Positions 57,530 through 64,000 of a stretch of 64,000 nucleotides of DNA are shown here, piece after piece (positions within the stretch are counted from its first letter, which is position 1; the number at the start of each line of letters is the position of its first letter). The position numbers and the translations under genes were made by a program. Where the stretch lies: assembly GCA_965279085.1 (NCBI GenBank), contig OZ257149.1:310001-374000 (forward strand), written 5' to 3'. This stretch comes from UBA7672 sp965279085. GTDB lineage: Bacteria > Pseudomonadota > Alphaproteobacteria > Caulobacterales > Hyphomonadaceae. The notes under the pieces are model-generated. The model saw only the letters and a program-made list of their open reading frames with translations. It was not told where the DNA came from and did no database searches.

Positions 57530-58111
57530 CTGGTTTCAAACATCGTGGGTCCTTCGCACGGGCGGAAGCGCCCTGCGGGATGCTGTCGTTCGTGGCCCGG
57601 AAGCGCAGGGGACGCGGGATGGCCCGCGTGATTGGGCGACTGCCTTGCGGCAGCTACCGGTAGTTCGAAGAGAAACGCGACATCCGTCGACGCTGCGCGT
57701 CGACCCCCGCGCTCGTTGGTGCGCCGGCCTCGGACAAGGGGATCGTTTCACCCCTCTGCCGTTAGTGTCGCCGGCGGCGTGCGGGTCGTGGATGTTCGGC
57801 CACGATCCCCCGACTACCTCCCCACTTGGCCGATGGCTTGACCTCGGCATTCGCGGGGGCTGAGCTTCGGCTTCGATGGTTGGAAGCCTCACTCCACGCT
57901 CGAACGCATCGCTCCCGCGCCGTCGAACAGCTGTACCGGCTGCCCTTCCATGCGGAAGCGATGGAGGGATTATCCGTCAGGTTCAGGGGGGTGGGGACAA
58001 CTTCGCGCTGATTTTTTGTAGGTGCTTGAAGCGCAAGGGAAGTTTGTCGTGGAGGTGTAGGATAACTCGGCGGTTGTGGGCATCGGCGCGATGAGTTGGG
58101 TTGGCGGGACC
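57530..58111. other. Gene-free interval with a cluster of hairpins
   Basis: No supported gene. Three perfect hairpins occur within 93 bases: 57612-57629 (ACGCGGG/CCCGCGT), 57640-57653 (CTGCC/GGCAG), and 57686-57704 (GTCGACGC/GCGTCGAC). They could be a structured RNA or just palindromes. Stop-rich frames on both strands argue against a protein gene. Confidence 0.35.
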
Positions 58112-58150
58112 CCCACCTGTCCTCCCCCTGGAAGGGGGAGGTCAGGTGGG
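58112..58150. repeat. REP-like palindrome
   Basis: CCCACCTG (58112-58119) and CAGGTGGG (58143-58150) are inverted and enclose a second stem CCTCCCCCT / GGGGGAGG. The compact, G+C-rich hairpin of about 39 bases is of the type repeated between genes in alphaproteobacteria. Confidence 0.65.
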
Positions 58151-58217
58151 AGTCACACTGACGATTGCTTTTCGCCGCCGCGCGGCGATTGCCAGCCGAG
58201 CGCCCGGTGATCCGAAT

Positions 58218-59396
58218 CTACAGCTCGACGATCTTCACGCCCTTGGGGCTGGCGGCGAGGGCGAGTTTGCCGCTCTTCAGCTTGAGGGCTTTTTCGCCGA
58301 AGAGTTCGCGGCGCCAGCCCTTGAGGGCTGGGATGTCGGGCGATTCATCGCGGGCGAGGCGTTCGATGTCGGAGGCGTTGGCAATGAGGCGGGTAGCTAC
58401 GCCAGCGTCGTCGGACACCTGCTTGAGCAGCACCTTCAGCAACTCACCGACGGCGCCGGGAGGCGGGCCGGAGGATTCCTGACGTTCGACGTCGGGGGCG
58501 TACTTGTCCGGCTCGTCGAGCGCCTGGTTGATCGCGTGGATGAGGCCTTGGCCGTGGCGCGACTTGGCGAAACCGTTGGGCACGGCGCGCATGCGTTCAA
58601 GCGCGTCCGCGGTGCGCGGCTTCTGCTGGGCGATTTCCTGGATCGCGTCGTCCTTCAGGATGCGGCCGCGCGGCTTGTCGGTTTCCTGCGCGACGCGCTC
58701 GCGCCACGCCGAGACGTTGGCGAGGACGGCGAGATAATCGTTGCGGTACTTCCTGATCTTGAGACGCTTCCACGCGTTCTCGGGCTCGAAGGCGTAGATT
58801 TCGGGATCGACCAGCGCTTCGTGTTCGTCGGCGATCCAGTCGGTGCGGTTCTGCTTGTCGAGCTTCTCGGACAGGATGCGGTAGATCTTGCGGAGATAGA
58901 CGACGTCGCCGCGCGCATAGCGGAGCTGTTTCTCCGACAACGGGCGGCGGGCCCAGTCGGTGAACTGGGACGACTTGTCGACCGTGCCCTTGACCACGCG
59001 CGAGACGAGGTTCTCGTAGGAGATCGAGTCACCGAGGCCGCAGGCCATCGCGGCGATCTGCGTGTCGAAGATCGGCTTGGGCGTGTGGCCCATCATGCGG
59101 GTGAAGATTTCGAGGTCCTGCCGGGCGGCGTGGAAGACTTTCACCTTCGACTCGTCTGCGAGAAGGTGGATCAGCGGCGTGAGGTCGATGCCCTTGGCGA
59201 TGGGGTCGACGAGGACGTCGTAATCGGCGTTGGCGACCTGTATCAGGCAGACCTGCGGCCAGTAAGTCGTCTCGCGGTGGAACTCGGTGTCGACGGCGAG
59301 GAAATCGCCCTCCGACAGGCGTTTGCAGGCCTCGACCAGCGCATCCGTGTCCGTGATCAGCCGGATCTCGCCGGTCTCGTCGTCTGACAAATCCAT
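58218..59396 (-). CDS. rnd: Ribonuclease D
   Basis: A 392-residue 3'-5' exoribonuclease for tRNA maturation. The DEDD exonuclease residues are clear: AVDTEFHRE, HAARQDLEIF, and YARGDVVYL; HRDC domains follow at about 210-290. The start MDLSDDETGEIRLITDT at 59396 is chosen over a longer frame by family alignment. It is divergent from aspS. Confidence 0.96.
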   Translation of the reverse strand: MDLSDDETGEIRLITDTDALVEACKRLSEGDFLAVDTEFHRETTYWPQVCLIQVANADYDVLVDPIAKGIDLTPLIHLLADESKVKVFHAARQDLEIFTRMMGHTPKPIFDTQIAAMACGLGDSISYENLVSRVVKGTVDKSSQFTDWARRPLSEKQLRYARGDVVYLRKIYRILSEKLDKQNRTDWIADEHEALVDPEIYAFEPENAWKRLKIRKYRNDYLAVLANVSAWRERVAQETDKPRGRILKDDAIQEIAQQKPRTADALERMRAVPNGFAKSRHGQGLIHAINQALDEPDKYAPDVERQESSGPPPGAVGELLKVLLKQVSDDAGVATRLIANASDIERLARDESPDIPALKGWRRELFGEKALKLKSGKLALAASPKGVKIVEL

Positions 59397-59515
59397 AGGC
59401 TCCAGAATCGACGTTTTGCCGATATTGACAAGCTCGACGGCGACATGCGCTTGTCCCGCCGATCTATCAAGCCAAATCCCCCGATTTTCGCGGGAAAAGC
59501 AGGAGTTTTGCCCCC

Positions 59516-61303
59516 ATGCATGCATACAGGACGCATACTTGCGGCCAGCTGCGCGCAGGCGACGTGGGCAATACCGTGCGCATTTCGGGCTGGGTTCACC
59601 GGAAACGGGACCTGGGCGGCCTTCTGTTCATCGATCTGCGCGACCATTATGGCATCACGCAGTGCGTCGTGACGCCCTCCAACCCGCATTTCGGCCGTCT
59701 GGAGCGGATCCGGGTCGAGTCGGTGATTTCGCTGACCGGCGAGGTCGTGAAGCGCGATGCGGCAACCATCAACGCGACGCTGGCCACCGGCGAGATCGAC
59801 CTCAAGGTGCAGGAGCTGCAGGTCCTGTCCGAAGTGGCCGAAGAGCTGCCGCTGCCAGTGTTCGCCGAGCCGGAGTATCCGGAAGACGTTCGCCTGAGGT
59901 ATCGCTTCCTCGACCTGCGGCGCGAGACGCTGCATGCGAACATCGTGACGCGCACGAAGGTGATCTCGTCGATGCGCCGGCGGATGGCGGATGTTGGTTT
60001 CACTGAATACTCGACGCCGATCCTGACGGCTTCTTCGCCAGAAGGCGCGCGCGACTTTCTGGTGCCGAGCCGGATTCACCAGGGCAAGTTCTTCGCGCTG
60101 CCGCAGGCGCCGCAACAGTACAAGCAGCTGCTGATGGTGGCGGGCTTCGACCGCTACTTCCAGATTGCGCCGTGCTTCCGCGATGAAGACCCACGCGCCG
60201 ACCGTCTGCCCGGCGAATTTTACCAGCTCGATCTGGAGATGAGCTTCGTCACGCAGGAAGACGTGTGGGACACGATGGAGCCGGTGCTGCGCGGCGTGTT
60301 CGAGGAGTTCGCGAACGGCAAGCCGGTGACGCAGAAATTCCCGCGCATTCCGTATGACACGGCCGTTCGGAAGTATGGCTCGGACAAACCGGACCTGCGC
60401 AACCCGATCGAGATGGGCGACGTCTCGGAACAGTTCCGTGGATCGGGCTTCAAGGTGTTCGCGGGCATGCTGGAGAAGGATGCCAAGGTCGAGGTGTGGG
60501 GTATTCCCGCGCCGGGTGGCGGATCGCGCGCGTTCTGCGACAAGATGAATTCGTGGGCGCAGCAACAGGGCCAGCCGGGCCTCGGCTACATCTTCTGGCG
60601 CGAAGGCGAAGAGGGTGGGGCGGGGCCGGTCGCCAAGAATATCGGGCCGGAGCGGGCGGAGGCTATCCGCAAGCAGTTCGACCTGAAGGTTGGCGATGCT
60701 GTATTCTTCACGGCTGGTCTGCCATCGGCGTTCTACAAGTTCGCAGGCGAAGCGCGTAACCGCGTCGGCACTGAGCTGAACCTCACGCAGCCGGATCAGT
60801 TCGCCTGCTGCTGGATTATCGACTTCCCGTTCTACGAATGGAACGAGGACGAGAAGCGCGTCGACTTCGCGCACAACCCGTTCTCGATGCCGCAGGGCGG
60901 ACTTGAGGCGCTCAATGGGTCGGCTGATCCGCTGTCGCTCAAGGCATTCCAGTACGACATGGTTTGCAACGGCTACGAGATCGCTTCCGGCTCGATCCGG
61001 AACGCGAGCCCGGAGACGATGGTGCGCGCGTTCGAGATCACGGGCCTCAGCAAGGCCGATGTCGAGGCGCAGTTTGGCGGCATGTATCGGGCGTTCCAGT
61101 TCGGTGCGCCGCCCCATGGTGGCATGGCGGCGGGCGTGGACCGCATCGTGATGCTGGTGTGCGGCGTGCAGAACCTGCGCGAGATCACGCTGTTCCCAAT
61201 GAACCAGCAGGCGCAGGACCTCTTGATGAACGCGCCGAGCGAAGCGTCGCTGAAGCAGCTGCGCGAACTGGGCATCCGGATTCACGAGAAGCCGAAGGCG
61301 TAG
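59516..61303 (+). CDS. aspS: Aspartyl-tRNA synthetase
   Basis: A 595-residue class IIb synthetase of bacterial type. The N-terminal OB-fold anticodon domain ([20 protein letters not shown]) is followed by motif 2 ([16 protein letters not shown]) and motif 3 ([13 protein letters not shown]) of the catalytic domain, with the bacterial GAD insertion (about 310-415). AGGAG lies 10 bases upstream of the ATG. Whether it is discriminating for Asp alone or also charges tRNA-Asn cannot be decided here. Confidence 0.96.
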   Translation: MHAYRTHTCGQLRAGDVGNTVRISGWVHRKRDLGGLLFIDLRDHYGITQCVVTPSNPHFGRLERIRVESVISLTGEVVKRDAATINATLATGEIDLKVQELQVLSEVAEELPLPVFAEPEYPEDVRLRYRFLDLRRETLHANIVTRTKVISSMRRRMADVGFTEYSTPILTASSPEGARDFLVPSRIHQGKFFALPQAPQQYKQLLMVAGFDRYFQIAPCFRDEDPRADRLPGEFYQLDLEMSFVTQEDVWDTMEPVLRGVFEEFANGKPVTQKFPRIPYDTAVRKYGSDKPDLRNPIEMGDVSEQFRGSGFKVFAGMLEKDAKVEVWGIPAPGGGSRAFCDKMNSWAQQQGQPGLGYIFWREGEEGGAGPVAKNIGPERAEAIRKQFDLKVGDAVFFTAGLPSAFYKFAGEARNRVGTELNLTQPDQFACCWIIDFPFYEWNEDEKRVDFAHNPFSMPQGGLEALNGSADPLSLKAFQYDMVCNGYEIASGSIRNASPETMVRAFEITGLSKADVEAQFGGMYRAFQFGAPPHGGMAAGVDRIVMLVCGVQNLREITLFPMNQQAQDLLMNAPSEASLKQLRELGIRIHEKPKA

Positions 61304-61415
61304 GTTCGGTCGCGCTTCTGCGGCGTGGCTGCTCGGAAAAAGAAGTAAATCTTCGTGGGCGCGTGCGGGCGCTAACGATGCTTACGGACGTTACATAAAC
61401 CGTCAAATCGCCAGT

Positions 61416-61444
61416 GGCGGCGGGCTCTTTTCGGGCTCGCCGCC
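61416..61444 (+). terminator. Hairpin downstream of aspS
   Basis: A 12-base-pair stem with two G-T wobbles (GGCGGCGGGCTC / GGGCTCGCCGCC) and loop TTTTC, 112 bases after aspS. No T-tract follows, so it may be a terminator needing help or an RNA end-stabiliser. The rest of 61304-61593 has no gene I can support. Confidence 0.45.
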
Positions 61445-61593
61445 GCAGGTGTGTTTACGTTCACTGATCTTAACGCCGCCTGGCAAATCGCGCGTATGTC
61501 GCTAGGCGTGCGCTAAAGAGGCTGCCGTCACCTTGGCTGTGTCCTGCGAGCTGCGCGTTGCGCCGCTGCCGGAGTATGGGCCGGGAGAGGGTG

Positions 61594-62613
61594 ATGACTG
61601 ACGGCGTTCGGGTTGTCGTGTTTGCGTCGCAGAAGGGCGGGTCGGGGAAGACTACCCTGTCCGGCCACATTGCGGTCGAGGCGGAGCGCGCGGGCGATGG
61701 CCCGGTTGCGCTGATCGACACCGACCCGCAGGGGTCACTGTCGAAATGGTGGAACGCGCGGGCGGCATCGACGCCGGCCTTCGCGCAGGCTTCGCTCGAG
61801 GAGCTGGACGCGTGTCTCGATCACCTCAAGAGCATTGGTTTCAAGCTGATCGTCATCGATACGCCGCCGGCGGTCACGCAGACGATTGCGCATGTGGTGA
61901 AGCGGGCCGACCTGGTGGTCACGCCGACGCGTCCGAGCCCGCACGATCTTCGCGCTGTCGGGCCGACGGTGGATATCGCCGACAGTCTAGGCAAGCAGCT
62001 GGTGTTCGTTGTGAACTCGGCGACACCGCGGGCACGGATCACGTCGGAGACGGCGGTGGCGCTGTCGCAGCATGGCGTGGTCGCGCCGGTGACGCTGCAC
62101 CATCGCGTGGACTTCGCGGCTTCGATGATCGACGGGCGCACGGTTGGCGATATCCAGCCGGACTCGAAGTCGGCGCAGGAAGTCTCGGCGCTGTGGATGT
62201 ATCTCCGCGGCCGCCTGGCCAAGCTTTATGGCGGTCTCGACAAGGCGTGGGCCGAGAAGCCGCGCGCGGACTTCTCGACGGCGGTTCTGACCCCGGAGAT
62301 GCCGTCGCAGCCGCAACTGTCGGCGGCCGCCGTTAGTGCGGAAGACGAGGACGACGACAGCTGGGATATCGATCTGCCCGCCTGGGCCAACATCGCCGTC
62401 GCCAATGTGACGGCCGATCGCCGCAAGACGGGTGGCGCGCCGCGGCCGGCAGTGCAGGGGCAGATGCCACAAGCCGCGCAGGGCGCCGCTGTCGATACTC
62501 TGCCGCCTCCGGAGCGGAACAATCTAGAGCGGCGCAGGGGCGATCGTGGGCCGCCGCCGGGGCAGGTTGACCGCCGACAGGCGCGCAGCTTTGGCCGCCG
62601 TCCCACGCACTGA
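61594..62613 (+). CDS. Orphan ParA-family ATPase
   Basis: A 339-residue protein. The first ~215 residues are a ParA/MinD-type ATPase with a deviant Walker A KGGSGKT (14-20), DTDPQGSLSKWW, and Walker B LIVIDTPP. The C-terminal ~120 residues are disordered, Pro- and Arg-rich, which is unusual for ParA. The ATG at 61594 has GGGAGAGG upstream; a longer frame exists. ParA proteins position chromosomes, plasmids or protein clusters; the adjacent partner gene is not ParB-like. This suggests a cargo-positioning system; the cargo is unknown. Confidence 0.88.
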   Translation: MTDGVRVVVFASQKGGSGKTTLSGHIAVEAERAGDGPVALIDTDPQGSLSKWWNARAASTPAFAQASLEELDACLDHLKSIGFKLIVIDTPPAVTQTIAHVVKRADLVVTPTRPSPHDLRAVGPTVDIADSLGKQLVFVVNSATPRARITSETAVALSQHGVVAPVTLHHRVDFAASMIDGRTVGDIQPDSKSAQEVSALWMYLRGRLAKLYGGLDKAWAEKPRADFSTAVLTPEMPSQPQLSAAAVSAEDEDDDSWDIDLPAWANIAVANVTADRRKTGGAPRPAVQGQMPQAAQGAAVDTLPPPERNNLERRRGDRGPPPGQVDRRQARSFGRRPTH

Positions 62614-62624
62614 GGGCCAGTCCC

Positions 62625-63179
62625 ATGTCAGCACCCCAGTTCGCGTCCCTGACCGCCGGAATGCTTGCCCGCAAGGGTGAGGCGAAGCCGTCGCAGGAAC
62701 CGTCATTCGGATCGAAGCCGTGGCAGCCGCCGGTGATTCCGGCTGCGGCCGCCTCCCCCCCGGCCAGGCCACAGTCCGTGCCCAAGGCGCCTGCCGCGGC
62801 TTCGAACGACCCGGACATTCAGGAGATGAAGGTCCGGCTGCAGGACGTGGCCGCCGTCTGGCCGCAGGCCAAGCCGGACCGGCAGCAGCAGCATGCGGAT
62901 CTGGACGGGTCGGGCTGGATCCCCGCCAAGGGGCACCAGAACTATCCGCTCAACAGCTATGGGCAGCCGGTGAAGACCACCATCAGGCTGACGCACCAGC
63001 AGGCGCGGGCCGTGAAGCTGGCGGCGCTGATCCTCGACAAGCCGCAGCAGGACATCCTGACGGCGGGGCTGTTCGCGAAGCTGGAAGCGCTGGCGTGCAC
63101 CGACCTTTCGGCGTGCTCGTGCTTCAAGGCGGTGATGGAAGGGCTGAAGACGCCCGAGCCGTCGGAGCCGACGGTCTAG
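62625..63179 (+). CDS. ParA-associated protein with ribbon-helix-helix-like C-terminus
   Basis: A 184-residue protein beginning 11 bases after the ParA stop. Residues 1-100 are low-complexity (Pro, Ala, Gln). From about 118 the sequence TTIRLTHQQARAVKLAALIL followed by DKPQQDILTAGLF resembles a ribbon-helix-helix DNA-binding fold (strand then two helices). The C-terminus has three Cys close together (ACTDLSACSCF). By context it is the ParA partner, either a DNA-binding or adaptor protein. I recognise no named family. Confidence 0.7.
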   Translation: MSAPQFASLTAGMLARKGEAKPSQEPSFGSKPWQPPVIPAAAASPPARPQSVPKAPAAASNDPDIQEMKVRLQDVAAVWPQAKPDRQQQHADLDGSGWIPAKGHQNYPLNSYGQPVKTTIRLTHQQARAVKLAALILDKPQQDILTAGLFAKLEALACTDLSACSCFKAVMEGLKTPEPSEPTV

Positions 63180-63180
63180 C

Positions 63181-63705
63181 CTAGTTCGACTTGCAGGCCT
63201 GGACCTTGAGGCCCTTGGGCAGCCTGGTTTCGGCATCGCCACAGGCAGTGTCGAGCTGCATCTGGGTGAGGCCCTTCGCCGAGGCGAAGTCAGAGCCTGA
63301 CAGGTTCGCGTTGTCGAACTTTGCGCCGGCAAAGTCCGAACCGCCGAACCAGCCGCCGACCAAGGCCGCGTCAGCGAAGTCGACCTTCGAGAAATCAGCG
63401 TCTTCGGCGCGGAAGCCGAAGCCATTCACAACCGACATGTTGGCGCCGGCGAATTTCGTCTTGTCGAAGGTGGAAAGGCTCAGATTGGCCTGACGCAGGC
63501 GGGCGCCGGAGAGATCAAGGCCGGGGAGATCCTGATAGGACAGGTCGACCTGGAAGAGATCGCAGCCCGAACAGGTCTTTTCGCCCATGACGATCTTGTC
63601 GGCGGTAGCCTTGCGGGCGGCTTCATTCTGTTCAGGCGTCTGCGCCAGAGCGGTAAGGCCCATCGCGCCAATGAAGGCGACGGCAAGCAGAACCCGAAGA
63701 AGCAT
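63181..63705 (-). CDS. Secreted pentapeptide-repeat protein
   Basis: A 174-residue protein with a signal peptide (VLLAVAFIGAMGLTALA) and a beta-helix of pentapeptide repeats (pattern A-[ND]-L-x-x): GLDLSGARLRQANLSLSTFD, FDNANLSGSDFASA. An N-terminal KTCSGCDLF holds two Cys that may form a disulfide. The C-terminal part AETRLPKGLKVQAC adds another two. Function is unknown; the fold often serves as a structural or binding scaffold. It converges with the ParA-associated gene, one base apart. Confidence 0.85.
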   Translation of the reverse strand: MLLRVLLAVAFIGAMGLTALAQTPEQNEAARKATADKIVMGEKTCSGCDLFQVDLSYQDLPGLDLSGARLRQANLSLSTFDKTKFAGANMSVVNGFGFRAEDADFSKVDFADAALVGGWFGGSDFAGAKFDNANLSGSDFASAKGLTQMQLDTACGDAETRLPKGLKVQACKSN

Positions 63706-63721
63706 GAAGCGCGGCAGGAAA

Positions 63722-63787
63722 CTACGCGAGGGCGGTCAGGCTCATCAGCCCGATTGCGACGACGGCGATAAAGATACGCTGTACCAT
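63722..63787 (-). other. 21-codon ORF encoding only a signal-peptide-like sequence
   Basis: The minus strand reads MVQRIFIAVVAIGLMSLTAL A then TAG, and 16 bases later begins the pentapeptide protein MLLRVLLAVAFIGAMGLTAL. The two are alike in the hydrophobic core and the end GLxSLTALA / GxMGLTALA. It may be a leader peptide or the remnant of a duplicated gene start. Confidence 0.35.
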
Positions 63788-64000
63788 TTAAGTCTGTTCC
63801 CAGTGTGCAGTCAGCGGCAGTCACCGCAGGTAGAGCAACGTCCGCGCCAGAGATCGGTTTCAATCGGGGCGGGTTGAAGGCGGCTTTTTGTGCGAGTGAC
63901 GTTCGTTAGGTGATCGAAAAGTTAGGATTACCGAACACCTCTTACCGAAATACCAACAACGCTGGGGCATGTCGCAGGCGGCATGCATTACATCTTCGTC

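Noticed and set aside
58101..59387. 428-codon plus-strand frame
   Set aside because: Complement of rnd; no motif, low-complexity composition.
59357..61285. 642-codon minus-strand open frame
   Set aside because: Mirror of aspS; long only because of the codon bias of the real gene.
63885..64000. Possible gene start at the right edge (ATG at 63969 or 63982)
   Set aside because: Only a few codons remain in the window; no motif can be judged. A direct repeat TTACCGAA (63928, 63942) precedes it but is too short to interpret.

Overview
The window is a gene-dense, high-GC chromosomal segment from an alphaproteobacterium. The gene order best fits Caulobacterales/Hyphomonadaceae-like bacteria, but this is inferred from gene order and protein style and no species is claimed. 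Supporting blocks are panB–TPR–bamB–der, dnaB–alr, radA–cvpA–purF–SDR, and purN/purM–DUF2066–hdaA-like–ppk1–ppx–rnd–aspS. Nearly everything is chromosomal housekeeping or conserved accessory content. There is no rRNA, CRISPR array, transposase or phage module, and one tRNA (Leu, anticodon GAG).

Layout. 1-2.1 kb: partial mscL, an orphan OmpR-type response regulator beside a possible receiver-domain remnant, a small conserved protein and a lipoprotein. 2.3-7.6 kb: an RNA-end phosphodiesterase (thpR-like), an ECF42-type sigma factor with its DGPF/YCII partner, a YffB/ArsC-like protein, and a radical-SAM gene overlapping a DUF4130-UdgX gene for uracil-DNA processing. 7.8-10.4 kb: a coiled-coil protein, then DUF6249 membrane protein / ECF sigma / candidate membrane anti-sigma, then an NnrU-family protein. 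10.4-14.8 kb: panB, TPR protein, bamB, der. 14.9-19.4 kb (minus): SDR, small membrane protein, purF, cvpA, radA. 19.5-22.2 kb: cysK, a palindromic repeat, a PLP decarboxylase. 22.2-31.8 kb: FemAB-like acyltransferase, a NatAB-like ABC exporter, and mlaF-mlaE-alr-dnaB plus an acyltransferase-3 protein on the minus strand. 31.9-33.8 kb: GH13 alpha-glucosidase and an SMR efflux protein.

34.0-39.3 kb is a molybdopterin cluster (moaE, moaB, moaA, moaD) split by a lower-GC gene for a TIR-Sel1-repeat protein and an aldo/keto reductase. The TIR gene carries an in-frame amber codon and a frameshift and looks broken. 39.3-46.1 kb: dispersed repeat, lipB divergent from a solitary FliN-like gene, tRNA-Leu, mgtE, a membrane-anchored GH24 lysozyme, isovaleryl-CoA dehydrogenase and a secreted alpha/beta hydrolase. 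46.1-50.2 kb: a 43-residue secreted peptide, methyltransferase, ndk, GNAT, lipoprotein, and a MarR regulator with a clear inverted-repeat operator overlapping an enoyl-CoA hydratase. 50.2-61.3 kb: purine genes purN/purM, DUF2066 protein, HdaA-like replication regulator, ppk1, ppx, rnd, aspS. 61.6-63.8 kb: an orphan ParA ATPase with a small ribbon-helix-helix-like partner, and a secreted pentapeptide-repeat protein preceded by an ORF that is only a signal peptide.

The observations most worth a second look are the doubly broken TIR-Sel1 gene inside the moa cluster, a UdgX domain with no cysteines (so no Fe-S cluster of the usual type) that keeps its covalent-catalysis His motif, the ParA/RHH-like pair, and the MarR operator. 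Most start codons were chosen from Shine-Dalgarno spacing and family N-termini and are inferences.
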